A stretch of DNA of 64,000 bases from Streptomyces chrestomyceticus JCM 4735. GTDB lineage: Bacteria; Actinomycetota; Actinomycetes; Streptomycetales; Streptomycetaceae. The stretch lies in contig NZ_BHZC01000001.1 of NCBI RefSeq assembly GCF_003865135.1, positions 9,176,001 to 9,240,000 of the forward strand, written 5' to 3'. Shown piece by piece: positions 17,947 through 28,016 of the stretch. The stretch's first letter is position 1. Every line of letters starts with the position of its first letter. A model generated the notes under the pieces. That model was not told the DNA's origin, made no database searches, and saw only the letters and a list, made by a program, of their open reading frames with translations. The position numbers and the translations under genes were made by a program.

Positions 17947-18618
17947 TCACGCGAAGAAGTTCCAGTTGCCCTCGATCGGCAGCGGGTAACCGTTGTCGGT
18001 CTTGTCGCTGACCAGGTCGTAGCGGACGTACTGGTCGTCCTTGAACAGGTACACCTTGTCCGTGTCGAGCACGGAGTTGACGGCCGCGTCGATGCCCCGC
18101 TGGAAGTTCTCCGGCAGCCCGCGCCAGCCGCGCAGGATGGGCGTCGGGCCGCCCAGCAGCTTGTCGTTCACGACGTCGTAGCGGATGTACAGGTCGTCCT
18201 TGAAGAACCAGCTCACGTTCGGGCTGCTCTGGTGGTTGACGGCCGCGTCGACGCCGAGCTGGAAGTCCGGCGGCAGCCCCTTCCAGCCCTCCGCGATGCT
18301 GATCGGGTAGCCCGGTTCGACCTTGTCGGAGTCCAGGTCGTAGCGGACGTACTGGCTGTCCTTGAAGAGGTACACGACGTTCGGCTGGTCCCGGCGGTTG
18401 AGCGCGGCGTCGATGCTGCGCCCGAAGCTGTCCACCAGACCGGGCCAGTTGCCCTCGATGAGCTTGGGGTACCCCTCGAACCCGTGGTTCTCCTTCATGT
18501 CGTAGCGCACGTAGGAGTTGTCCTTGAGGACCCACGTGATGGGGTCGTTGCCCTTGGCCCTCACCACGGCGTCGACGCGCCGGTAGAAGGAACCCGGTGC
18601 AGCGGTCTGCTCTGCCAC
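17947..18618 (-). CDS. Hemopexin-repeat protein
   Basis: 223 residues from the GTG at 18618, which has GAGGG at proper spacing; the reading can be extended three codons. Four repeats of about 50 residues make up nearly the whole protein, each with the pattern [VI]DA[AV][VL]N, then YLFKD-x-x-YVRYD and a closing GYP or GW segment (KDNSYVRYD, KDSQYVRYD, KDDLYIRYD, KDDQYVRYD). Four such repeats make one hemopexin-type beta-propeller. No signal peptide is seen. In bacteria these proteins are of unknown role; ligand binding or protein interaction is likely. Confidence 0.88.
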   Translation of the reverse strand: MAEQTAAPGSFYRRVDAVVRAKGNDPITWVLKDNSYVRYDMKENHGFEGYPKLIEGNWPGLVDSFGRSIDAALNRRDQPNVVYLFKDSQYVRYDLDSDKVEPGYPISIAEGWKGLPPDFQLGVDAAVNHQSSPNVSWFFKDDLYIRYDVVNDKLLGGPTPILRGWRGLPENFQRGIDAAVNSVLDTDKVYLFKDDQYVRYDLVSDKTDNGYPLPIEGNWNFFA

Positions 18619-19282
18619 GTTCCACACCCTCTTGCAGTCGTCGGGTCTGGTTGACGCCTGCCGGCCGGCGGCTGTTCGAGCTCGTGCCTGTCACCCTGCC
18701 AGCCCACTACGGTCGTGTCACGCCGCCCCCGCGCATCGGCTCATTCCTCTCTGCACCGCCATTCAGTTCGCGCCATACCGCGTTCACCTGAACTCCCATT
18801 TCACCTCTCCTGTCACCTGCACACCTCGAAATTCCTCGCGAAACTTCAGGAAAGTGGGTGCAGGTAGTCAATGGGAGGCGGGGAAATTTTATTCACAGGC
18901 TGTCGTGTGCGCTCTCTTCGAAATTTCTCGTGATTCAGCAATTCGGGCGGTCATGCTGCCGAGGCATTCACATCTCACTGTTCGGCGCTTCGCGTGATGA
19001 CGCTGTGGATGCCGTGCGGTGCAGTTCCATGGGGAAGCCCGCTTCCACGCCAGCACGGAGACGGCCGCCATGCTCTACGGGTGTGACGATGCCCGCGGCA
19101 TCGCCGGGGCCGGGCCAACGCCGGCTCACTGCCTCATGCTCCCTGCGGTGTCGAACCATGCGGTCACGTATGTGACGAAAGCGCTTCCGGATCGGGCCGG
19201 ATCGGCATACCCTGCAGGAATAACCGCACGTCAGGCCGGAGCGGCCTGAAGCGTGGCGGAAGCACCATGGGTGGGGACCCGT
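18619..19282. other. Intergenic region with relatively AT-rich core
   Basis: 664 bp between divergent genes. Around 18780-18920 the sequence is clearly less GC-rich than its surroundings (for example TTTTATTCACAGG). Open frames here resemble nothing. It precedes the two-gene STAND island and should contain its promoter. No clear palindrome found. Confidence 0.55.
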
Positions 19283-21583
19283 ATGTATCAGCAACAGTTT
19301 GACGAACGTGGGGGACCGGACGCGTCATCGACGCCCCCCGACAGGGCGCAGGTGCCTGATCCGTACGGCGACCGGGCTCTGCTGACTTCTGCCATGACGC
19401 AAGGCCATGACGCCGTACCCGACGAAGAACGGGATCGGCTGCGGGACTATCTCGAAGCGGTTGCCGCTGCCCGCCCGGCGCCCGTGCACACTACCGTCGC
19501 CTTCAACGCCGTGTACTTCGGGTACGACCTCGGCGGCGACGGTTACGGCGGCAGCCCGCTCTGCCTCGACGCTTTCCCTGTGATCACCTTTGGTGAGTGT
19601 GCCCCCGTGCTCCCGGTCGGCGCGATGGTGTGTGTCGCCACCGGGTCGGATCCGTTGTACGCCGAGATCGTCTATCGGGAGGGCGCACACCCCGAAGTAG
19701 GCGCCCTCGGAGACGTACCGGCCTGGGTGTCGGGGGCGCCTGCAGGCGCCGAGGGCCCTGGGCGCCCGGGAAGCGGAGCCACACCACGGCGCAGGGAGTT
19801 GCTGGTCCCGGACCTCCATGCCTTCGGCCCGGCTCTGAGCCTGTCAGCGGCGCAGCTCCACCGCTTACGCACGCGTCGGCGCTGGATCAACGAGGACGGA
19901 CACGTCGTCGTCGACGTCCGCTACCCGTCCCCGGAGGCGGCCCGGCGCGACGACCTGGCATCCTACGCGGACCACCTCCTGACGACGGCACGCGAGCAGC
20001 TGCTCAGCCCTTTCGTGCCGGTGTCCCTGGCCGCACTGGTGGGCAGCACGCACGACGACGATTTGCGGGCGGGCTTGCTCGGTATCCTCGACACGGTCCG
20101 AGGCGTGCTCCATTCCAGCGCGGTCTTACGTACGTGGGGTGACTACACCATGCCCCGGACTTCGCTCGCGGACTGCCGGCAGGACACCGGACCGCTGGGC
20201 CGTGACGACCTGAGATCGCTTGCGGCGTCGGTCGAACGCGCCGCCACCCCGGGGAGGCGGCGTTACGGTCTCACCACGCCGGTCTCCGTGTACACGGCGA
20301 TCGGGCCGCGGCTACGCGGATTTCCGGGGGCGACGGAAACGCTCAGGGGAGTGGGGTACGCCGCAGCGGTGTGCCGGGCGAACATGGCGCTCGCCGACGT
20401 CCTCCGAAAGGACAGTGTGCAAGGCCTGTTCGCGAACGGCTCCCGGATCACGCTCGATGACGCCTTCGAGGGCGGAGGCGTGTGGCGGTCCCATCACCCC
20501 GGTGGCGCGGAAGCGCCCGGAGACCCGCTGGCCCCGGCCGGGCACGGCTGGAAGTCTACGTTTCTCGCGTCATCGGAGCCGGAGCCAGACTTGGAGCCGA
20601 TCGATCTACCCCTGGCCGACGACGACTCTCTCGGCACCGGCGAACTCCTGCGGAGCGGCGCGCAGGAGATCGTCTGGCGGGCACCCCTGCGGCTGGTTCA
20701 GCTGATCGACGGCTGGTTCCCCTTGCACCCGCGCGTCGTGGAGGAACTGCGCCGGACTCACGGTGTGCGTCCCGCACTGCGCCTCGAACTCGTCCATGCG
20801 GGCGAGGTGGTGGGCGAGAACGAGGCAAGGCAGAGCGTCAGCGGTGAACTCGGCGACGAATCAAGCAGGTTGACCAGAATCGCCTGGCCCCGCGACTTCT
20901 TCCCCGGCCTGATGCTGGAGCTGCGCTGGCGCCGTGACGGCTCGGTAATCCGCCTGGCTACCGAGCGGCTCACGGAACGGGTACGGGTCGGCGACCGTGA
21001 GACTGGGCACTGCTACGACCCTCGTGTGCTCACCAGGGAGGACGCTCCAGGAAGCGATCGCCACGGTGACAGCGCGGTCGGACTCGGCCCCCGGCAGCTG
21101 GTGATGCGCACCGTGCGCCGCTGCGGCCTGCTCACCCTGGACGGCCATGCCCTGATGGACCGTTCGGTCCTGCCGAGCGCGGTCTACGGGCGACCGCCGG
21201 CGCGGTCACAGGCTGCCGCCCTGGAATCGGCCGTCGCCGAACTGCTCGCGGAACGGCTCCTGGAACCGGCTCTCGGCAGCCGAGATGCCTGGGGCCAGCC
21301 GCATTTCCCGCCGCGCTACGGACAGCGGACCATCCCTCTCATCGGCTACCGCCCCATTCGGGCGCGGGTGATACGGCTCTGGGGCGGGATCGAGCCGGCT
21401 GGTGAAGAGCTGCGGGGGATCCAGTTCGTCCCTGGCCACCTGCGCCGCCTGCGACCGGGGTGCTCGCCCAGCGACGTTCAGCGCGCGGCCTTTCGGGAGC
21501 ACTGCCGCAGGCTCGGCAAGGCGGACGGCTGGGATCTGCCCTATGGCTACACGTTCGTCACCCAGCACACGCGCGGCCGCTGA
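19283..21583 (+). CDS. Unrecognised protein paired with giant STAND ATPase; two TTA codons
   Basis: 766 residues from the ATG at 19283, which has GGTGGGGA five bases upstream; GTG 19253 is an in-frame alternative. I do not recognise a family. Visible: an N-terminal 40-residue acidic stretch, a beta-rich part around FNAVYFGYDLGGDGYGG, a central helical half with paired Arg/Glu residues, and a C-terminal segment GIQFVPGHLRRLRPG ending YGYTFVTQHTRGR. No signal or membrane segment. Leu195 (19865) and Leu282 (20126) are TTA codons, so translation should depend on the bldA tRNA and be late or development-linked. It is followed after 83 bp by the STAND gene and probably supplies an effector or adaptor. 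Confidence 0.65.
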   Translation: MYQQQFDERGGPDASSTPPDRAQVPDPYGDRALLTSAMTQGHDAVPDEERDRLRDYLEAVAAARPAPVHTTVAFNAVYFGYDLGGDGYGGSPLCLDAFPVITFGECAPVLPVGAMVCVATGSDPLYAEIVYREGAHPEVGALGDVPAWVSGAPAGAEGPGRPGSGATPRRRELLVPDLHAFGPALSLSAAQLHRLRTRRRWINEDGHVVVDVRYPSPEAARRDDLASYADHLLTTAREQLLSPFVPVSLAALVGSTHDDDLRAGLLGILDTVRGVLHSSAVLRTWGDYTMPRTSLADCRQDTGPLGRDDLRSLAASVERAATPGRRRYGLTTPVSVYTAIGPRLRGFPGATETLRGVGYAAAVCRANMALADVLRKDSVQGLFANGSRITLDDAFEGGGVWRSHHPGGAEAPGDPLAPAGHGWKSTFLASSEPEPDLEPIDLPLADDDSLGTGELLRSGAQEIVWRAPLRLVQLIDGWFPLHPRVVEELRRTHGVRPALRLELVHAGEVVGENEARQSVSGELGDESSRLTRIAWPRDFFPGLMLELRWRRDGSVIRLATERLTERVRVGDRETGHCYDPRVLTREDAPGSDRHGDSAVGLGPRQLVMRTVRRCGLLTLDGHALMDRSVLPSAVYGRPPARSQAAALESAVAELLAERLLEPALGSRDAWGQPHFPPRYGQRTIPLIGYRPIRARVIRLWGGIEPAGEELRGIQFVPGHLRRLRPGCSPSDVQRAAFREHCRRLGKADGWDLPYGYTFVTQHTRGR

Positions 21584-21666
21584 TCCGCCACAGCTTTTCG
21601 GTATTTCCCTGGGCCGTCCGGCCCCTCACTTCTTTCTTGGTGACTACAGAAACGGAGTACGCGTAC

Positions 21667-24600
21667 ATGCAGGACCGCTACCACGTCGTCACGGGGCCGC
21701 CGTGGTCCCCGCCGGGCGTCCTGGCCCGAGACCTTGAGGGCCTGGCCGCCGCGCTCAACGCCTTGGAGCATCCGGCCGTCACCGCTCTGAACGACCTCAC
21801 GGTCGACATGGTGGATCTGGCCTTCAATTCGCTGCGGCCGAGGGACCGGCAGAAGCTGCTCGGCAGCCTGGGCATCCGCATGGCGGCCCCACGACGGGTG
21901 AGCAGGGCCCTGTGCCAGGATGTTCTCGCCAGGCTGCGGCGTGAGTCGCGGCAGCACATCTGCACGTGCGGGATCAAAGATCTGACCATCACCGTGATGA
22001 ATCAGGTGGGCGCCTTCGTCTTCCCGCAGGACGGCGAGGTGGTTCCCGACCCCGTGACCCGGTGGGGCGCGACGCTCGTCCGGGCCACGGTGTTCGCCTG
22101 GTGCAACGCCTCCGTTGCCGATGCCCACATCCTTGCCTGGGCCGCGGACCAGGACTGGCTCGGAGCAGCGGCCGACGACAAGGAAACGACTCAGCTCGCC
22201 GCTGTCGGCGCCGCGGCGCGGTCCCTCGTGGAGGCACATCAGGATTTCGCCCTCGGAGCGGTGGAAGAGGACGAGCCGCCGGTCACGGGCGACGGTCAGC
22301 GACGCGCTGCCGTCGCTGACCGGCCGGGCACAGAAGCCCAGGCTCCCGGGACCGTGGTTCCCGGCCCCGGCACCTCTCACGAGATGACCGCTGCGGCGAC
22401 CGACAGCGCCCGGGCCGACGAGGGAACGGACCCGGAGGCAGCCTGCCGCCAGCTGGAGCCGGCCCTCGCGCACGCTCGGCAAGCCGCGGATAAGGTGACA
22501 GCTGCGGTGGTGGACGGCCGCCCTCCGCTGGATGAGGATCTGGCTCCGCTGGCCGCGCTGGGGGCCGTCTTCGACAGCGTCGACGCAGTGTTCCGCACGG
22601 CGGGCATCGAGGGGGTGCCTCGCCGCCTGGAGCAGTTGAAGCGCGCCGCACGCGAGCACCGGGCGATGCACGAACGTGACCTCCAGGCACGGGAACCGCT
22701 GCGGGAACTGCTGACTGTCGCTTCCCGCCCGGACAGCTCCGCCGCTGCCGCCGCTGCCGTCGAAGCTGTGCGCGGCGCGGCCGGCTGTCTGTTGGGCGCC
22801 CCGGTGTGGGAGGAGCCGCAGCGGGAGGAAAGTGCTGCGCTGGCCGCTTTGGCCCGGCTCATCAGGCTGGGGCGGCAGGCAGATGCGGCAGCGGAGATCC
22901 TGGCTCTCCAGGAGCGGGTGGTGCGGGTGCTGCCCGCATGCGCCATGGCGGTGCTCATGGCCTCCGAACTGACGTTGGCCCAGCCGGACGACACCGGTCG
23001 CGAACCCGTTGGGGCCGCGGCCGACGATGTCACCGAGCCCGCCGCTGCCGAGACAACCGTGGAGGACGGGGACGTACAGTCGGTCAACCAGGAGGAAGAG
23101 ACCGCCGACCGCTCCACCGAGGAGGCCGCACCGCACCCTGCCTTCCAACCGGAGGCGGCTCCGCCCGCCCGGACGACGACCCCCGAGCCGGTCCGCGCCA
23201 CCGACGTACAGGCCGTGCCCCCTGCCGGCAGCGTCCCGGCACCCCGCACGGACTCGGACACACCCCTTCCGGTGCTCGCCGCACCTTCGGACCGTCCCAC
23301 CGAGGACGCACCCGTCACAGAAGCAGTCCCGTCCGCAGGCGACGGCACCGACGAGATCGCGGCCGAGCGGGCCCTGGCACAGCTGATCGTGAATCGGCGC
23401 TTCGGCCTCGCCCACCATCTGGCGAGGGCCGCCGGCCACCCCGAGTCACAGGTGGCGGCGCTCCGCCTGGCCGGTGCCGCCGTACTGCTCACCTCCGGTG
23501 ACAGCCAGGGCGCCCGGCTGACGGCGGACCTGCTCCAGGAATTCGGCGGATACGCGGGCCAGGAAACCGAGGGCAGTCAACATCTCCTGCTGCCCGCCCT
23601 GCTGCGTATAGCACTGATCACCGGCGACCACTCGGCAGGCGCTCAGCTCAAAGCGCTGGTGCCCCGGCTCCCGGACCGACTCGGGGAGGTGGCGACCGTC
23701 GTCGCCGACCGGGCCCTCAGCGGGGCCCTGCTGATCGCCTCCCCGCTGGTTGCCGACGCCTCGGAGAGCGAGTCCCGGCTGCGGGAGTTGCGTGAGCAGA
23801 GCCGTGCCCTGCTCGCACCGCAGAGGTTGCGGTTCGCGCGGGCCACAGAGATCGCCAAGCGCTGGCTGGCCCCCGACGGGATGCTGGGATCGCTGCTCGA
23901 AGCCGTCGCCGGCGACCACCGCGACGCAATGCGGCAGGTGCGCGAGCAGGCCGAGCGGCTGTCGAAACTGGCCGAGGTCAACAATGAGATCCAGCGCATG
24001 GACCACAAGCACCGCTCGTCCAGCGGTAAGCCGCTGCAAGGCTCCGGGCGTCAGGACCTGGTGCACCTCGTGGAGCGAGTCGTCGGCTGCGTCAAGGAGT
24101 GGTGCCTGGCGGTCGACGGTGTTCGCCGCGGGGACCGCTCCGACGGCAATCGGGCTGCCAAGGAGATGGCCTCGCTGCGCCAGTCACTGCTGGACGGCCG
24201 AGAGGCGGTACTGGACGAGCTGGAGCGACTGGCCCGGAGGGCGGACGCCGTATCGGCCGCGGCGGCCTGGGCGGCACGCGCCTCGATGGAGGACCTGTTC
24301 GCTCTGCTGGCCGGCGACACCGGGACCATGCGTTCCGGCGGTCCGGTCGACCTGGAACTCGCGCTGGACGCGGAGTTGCTTAAGGTCTGCGAGACCCCCG
24401 ACGAGCGTCCGTCGCTCGACAAGCTTCTCACCGCGGTCGACCGGAGCTGGCAGGACGCCTTCGAGGAGCGGCTCACCCACGATGCCTTCACCGCGGCACG
24501 TACCCTCGCCGAGCTGGCCGGACAGGGGCTGCTTCCCGCGGCCGGAGCCGGGGAGTTCGTCCCGCCCGCAGCCGCCGAGATCGACGCCCGGGAAGCCGAC

Positions 24601-27600
24601 CGGCGCACCCAGCTGCGCACGACACATGGGGAACTCGTCGCCGAGTTGCACCGCGCGCAGGCCGATGGCGCCGTGACCGAGGACCAGGACCTGGGCCTCC
24701 AGGAGCTGCTCGCCGACGCCCATGACCGCCTTGAGGACGCCGACCGGCACGACCTGCTGGACGTGCGTCGGGCGCTCGACATGGTACGGAGCGACCTGCC
24801 CGCTTTCCGGCAGCAGGCGGCCGACCGCATCCGCGCCCGCCTCGACGCCCTGGATCCCAGCGTGGAGGAGCGGACCCAGGTCCTGCGACGCCTGGAAACG
24901 AACGACCTGGCCACCGCCGCCGACCTCGTCTACTTCCTGGAGATCGGCGAACCGGTCCCGGAGATCGAGGGAGGCGAGTCCCACCTGCCCGACTTCTTCC
25001 CGGCCGTGCCCCACGGCCTGCCGGGAGGCATCGACCGCGATCTCGTAGACGTGGTCCGATCCGGCGGCAAGCATCCGATGCTTCCCGTCCTGGACTACGG
25101 AGGTCTCTCCACCGACGAGGCGGCACTGGCGGCCGACGTCCTGGACGAGTGGCGCGCGCTGGCCTCCGCCGAGCGGAACGACCGGCTCCAAGTGGCCCCG
25201 ACGAGACAGGTACCGCCGCTCCTCAAGCTCCTCGGCTACGACGCCAAGAGTGCCAGGCCACTCGACGACCGGTCCCAGCACCGGCGGGAATACCGTCTCT
25301 TCGAAGCGACCGGGGTAGAGATCAACGGCAGGGCGAAGGCACCTGCCTTCGGCTCGCAGATCACGGAGCAGGGAGGCAACCTGCGGGTGATGATGGTCTG
25401 GGGCAGGCCACCCGCCAAGGTCGTCATGAGCTGGGCGGAACGGGACACCAGCGACGCGAGCCTCCTCGTCATCTACTTCGGTACGCTGAGCCGCGAGGCG
25501 CGCACCGAACTCGCCGTCGGCTCTGCCCGGTTGCAGCCGCTGCTGGTAGTGGACGACGCGGCCCTCGCCTATCTCGCTGCCCGCGGCAATCGCCAGGTCA
25601 GCACCGCCACGCAGACCCTGCTGCCCTTCTCCGGCGTCAACCCGTACATTAGGGAGAAGCGCGGCCGGATCGGCGGCGAGATGTTCTACGGCCGTGACGC
25701 CGAACGCAAGAGCATCCTCGACCCGCGCGGCACCCAGGTGATCTACGGTGGCCGGGGGCTCGGCAAGTCGGCACTGCTTGCCGATGCCGGAGAACGGTTC
25801 ACGGAGGCACGCCCCGGCTACCACCAGGCGGTGTACGTCAACCTCGATCAGGAGAACATCGGCAAGGGCAGCTCGTTCGGCCCGGAGACGCTGTGGAGCG
25901 TCCTGGAACGGGAACTGACCGAAGCCCGAGTGTCCGACGGCCGGCCGCAGGGGGGCCGGAACAAGCGGCAGGAGATCTCCGAGCGGGTACGCACCGGCAT
26001 CCGGACCTGGCTGGACGGGGACTCGCGCCGCCGTCTGCTGATCCTGCTCGACGAGTGCGACCAGTTCTTCGAGGCGGACGCCCCACGCTTCGACCAGACC
26101 AAGAAGCTCAAGAGCCTCGGGTCCGACACCAAGGACCGCGCCAAGGTCGTCTTCGCCGGACTGCACTCCGTACAGCGCTTCTCCAAGCTCGCGAGCAACG
26201 GGCCGTTCGGCCATCTCGCGCAGACCCCGAAGGTGATCGGTCCGTTGGCTCCCCAGTCCGCGGCCGAGCTCCTGGTCGAGCCGATGCGGGCCCTCGGGTT
26301 CGAGTTCAAGGACCTCGACCTCGTCAACCGGGTGCTCGGCTACTGCTCCTACCAGCCCTTTCTGCTGCAGATGTTCGGGCACCGGCTGGTCGAACTGATG
26401 CACCGCAAGCGGGCACGGCGCGGTGCCGAGGGGCCCCCTTACGAGGTGGAAGTGACCGATATCGAGGTCGTGGAGTCGGATGCCTCCCTCAGAAGCAGCA
26501 TCTCGGCGGCCTTCAAGGACACGCTGAACCTGGACCACCGCTACGACGTGATAGCCAACGTACTGGCGTACCACGCCCGCCATCATGGTCTGGAGGTGCG
26601 GCTGAGCGACACCGAGCTGCGCGAGGAGTGCGAGACGTACTGGCGCAAGGGATTCGAACAGCTCGACACCGAGGGTTTTCGTGCCTACCTCTCCGAAATG
26701 GTGGGCCTCGGCATCCTCGCGCCCAACCACGACGGACTGGGCTGGCATCTGCGCGGCCCCAACGCCTTGCGCATGATCGGTACCTCCCACGAGGTGGAGG
26801 CCCGCCTGCTCAGGGCCGAACAGGACTGTGCCCTTCAGGAGAGCATCGTGCAGGAGGGCCGCCCGGAGCTGCCGGAAGATCAGCCGGCTCCGTTGACCAA
26901 CACCCAGCTCGACGATCTTCTCGGTGAGCGGTCCAACCGCATCAGGGTCGTTCTCGGCACACCCGCCACCGGAGTCACCGACGTCGCCCGGACCCTGCGG
27001 ACGATCGCCGGGCCGATCGATGGCTGGACGCTGCCGCCCGTCGGAAAGCCCAGCGTCTACAAGCAGGAGCTCACCGGAGGACGCCCCCGCGAACGACGTG
27101 TCGTCATCAGTGACTTCGTCAACTACCGGGACCCGGTGCGGCCTGAGACCTGCCGGGAGGCCGTCGACCTGGCCGAGACGCTGCTGCCCGCCACTCCTGG
27201 GGTGACCCGCGCGGTCGTCCTCGTCACCGACACCACCCAGCTGGCCCTGTGGCGTCCCCTGCTGACGGGCACCGAACCCACTTCGGCCGCCCCGGTGGTG
27301 CTGCGCCGCCACGACCGTCGCAGCCTGCGCGGCTGGGCTCAGCGTGCCGGCATGTTCCACACGGAAGACCGCCTGCACCGCCTCCACGAGCTGACCGGCG
27401 GCTGGCCGCTCCTGGTCGAACGGGCCTATCGACTGCACCGCGAACTGGGCGACCCCGGCGAAGTACTGCGCCGCTTGGCAGACCTTCGCGTGAATCCGGC
27501 CGAAGCCCGCGCCTTCGTCGAGGCGACCGGTGTGTACGCGGCCCCGCTGCTTGCCGCTGGATACCGGGCCCTTGACGACGGGTTTAAGGACGACCCGTTC

Positions 27601-27762
27601 GACCTGGAGGGCGCGGTGACCGCCGTGGCGCTCAAGATCGAGGATGAGGACGAGGCGCGGTGGATCGTCAACTGCCTCGACGCTCTCCAGGTGTTCGATC
27701 GGGTGGGCCTTCAAATGCGCCTGGAACCTCTCTTGCGCCAGTGCGTGGCGATTCCGGTGTGA
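21667..27762 (+). CDS. Giant STAND/AAA-type NTPase, probable conflict-system protein
   Basis: 2031 residues; ATG with GGAG nine bases upstream. Residues 1-200 are a helical domain of unknown family with a Cys pair (HICTCGIKD). A long low-complexity Pro/Thr/Glu linker follows to about 620, then coiled-coil helices to about 1200. The NTPase starts with MFYGRDAER (about 1339), Walker A GGRGLGKS (about 1361) and Walker B LLILLDECD (about 1458), then AGLHSVQRF as sensor and a winged-helix region with YCSYQPFLLQMFGHRL. A second P-loop-like domain without a clear Walker A begins near IRVVLGTPATGVTDV (about 1760). This architecture fits STAND switches used in bacterial immunity and regulated death, but no nuclease, protease or pore domain is evident. 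Confidence 0.75.
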   Translation: MQDRYHVVTGPPWSPPGVLARDLEGLAAALNALEHPAVTALNDLTVDMVDLAFNSLRPRDRQKLLGSLGIRMAAPRRVSRALCQDVLARLRRESRQHICTCGIKDLTITVMNQVGAFVFPQDGEVVPDPVTRWGATLVRATVFAWCNASVADAHILAWAADQDWLGAAADDKETTQLAAVGAAARSLVEAHQDFALGAVEEDEPPVTGDGQRRAAVADRPGTEAQAPGTVVPGPGTSHEMTAAATDSARADEGTDPEAACRQLEPALAHARQAADKVTAAVVDGRPPLDEDLAPLAALGAVFDSVDAVFRTAGIEGVPRRLEQLKRAAREHRAMHERDLQAREPLRELLTVASRPDSSAAAAAAVEAVRGAAGCLLGAPVWEEPQREESAALAALARLIRLGRQADAAAEILALQERVVRVLPACAMAVLMASELTLAQPDDTGREPVGAAADDVTEPAAAETTVEDGDVQSVNQEEETADRSTEEAAPHPAFQPEAAPPARTTTPEPVRATDVQAVPPAGSVPAPRTDSDTPLPVLAAPSDRPTEDAPVTEAVPSAGDGTDEIAAERALAQLIVNRRFGLAHHLARAAGHPESQVAALRLAGAAVLLTSGDSQGARLTADLLQEFGGYAGQETEGSQHLLLPALLRIALITGDHSAGAQLKALVPRLPDRLGEVATVVADRALSGALLIASPLVADASESESRLRELREQSRALLAPQRLRFARATEIAKRWLAPDGMLGSLLEAVAGDHRDAMRQVREQAERLSKLAEVNNEIQRMDHKHRSSSGKPLQGSGRQDLVHLVERVVGCVKEWCLAVDGVRRGDRSDGNRAAKEMASLRQSLLDGREAVLDELERLARRADAVSAAAAWAARASMEDLFALLAGDTGTMRSGGPVDLELALDAELLKVCETPDERPSLDKLLTAVDRSWQDAFEERLTHDAFTAARTLAELAGQGLLPAAGAGEFVPPAAAEIDAREADRRTQLRTTHGELVAELHRAQADGAVTEDQDLGLQELLADAHDRLEDADRHDLLDVRRALDMVRSDLPAFRQQAADRIRARLDALDPSVEERTQVLRRLETNDLATAADLVYFLEIGEPVPEIEGGESHLPDFFPAVPHGLPGGIDRDLVDVVRSGGKHPMLPVLDYGGLSTDEAALAADVLDEWRALASAERNDRLQVAPTRQVPPLLKLLGYDAKSARPLDDRSQHRREYRLFEATGVEINGRAKAPAFGSQITEQGGNLRVMMVWGRPPAKVVMSWAERDTSDASLLVIYFGTLSREARTELAVGSARLQPLLVVDDAALAYLAARGNRQVSTATQTLLPFSGVNPYIREKRGRIGGEMFYGRDAERKSILDPRGTQVIYGGRGLGKSALLADAGERFTEARPGYHQAVYVNLDQENIGKGSSFGPETLWSVLERELTEARVSDGRPQGGRNKRQEISERVRTGIRTWLDGDSRRRLLILLDECDQFFEADAPRFDQTKKLKSLGSDTKDRAKVVFAGLHSVQRFSKLASNGPFGHLAQTPKVIGPLAPQSAAELLVEPMRALGFEFKDLDLVNRVLGYCSYQPFLLQMFGHRLVELMHRKRARRGAEGPPYEVEVTDIEVVESDASLRSSISAAFKDTLNLDHRYDVIANVLAYHARHHGLEVRLSDTELREECETYWRKGFEQLDTEGFRAYLSEMVGLGILAPNHDGLGWHLRGPNALRMIGTSHEVEARLLRAEQDCALQESIVQEGRPELPEDQPAPLTNTQLDDLLGERSNRIRVVLGTPATGVTDVARTLRTIAGPIDGWTLPPVGKPSVYKQELTGGRPRERRVVISDFVNYRDPVRPETCREAVDLAETLLPATPGVTRAVVLVTDTTQLALWRPLLTGTEPTSAAPVVLRRHDRRSLRGWAQRAGMFHTEDRLHRLHELTGGWPLLVERAYRLHRELGDPGEVLRRLADLRVNPAEARAFVEATGVYAAPLLAAGYRALDDGFKDDPFDLEGAVTAVALKIEDEDEARWIVNCLDALQVFDRVGLQMRLEPLLRQCVAIPV

Positions 27763-28016
27763 CGTCGGTCCGGCCGCCCGCATCCCCGGGCGGCCGGACG
27801 CCTTCCACAATCAGCTTGCCCACAGCTGGCCCCCGCTCGGGAAAGGCGTACTGCCGCTGCGCTCCTGTGCTGGCGGTACGGGACCACCGGTGGGAAAGTG
27901 GCTCGCACGGCGTGATGCCAGGGCTCTTGGCCATGGCGGCTGTCAGGTACATCATGGCCCCAGCGACCGATACACCATCAGCGGCCTCGGTCGGCAGTCT
28001 CCTCAGGGGCCATGCC

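Noticed and set aside
21547..27810. Long open frames on the minus strand opposite the STAND gene (630 and 1208 codons)
   Set aside because: They are mirror frames of a GC-rich coding strand, with repetitive low-complexity composition and no motifs; the plus-strand ATPase explains the openness.
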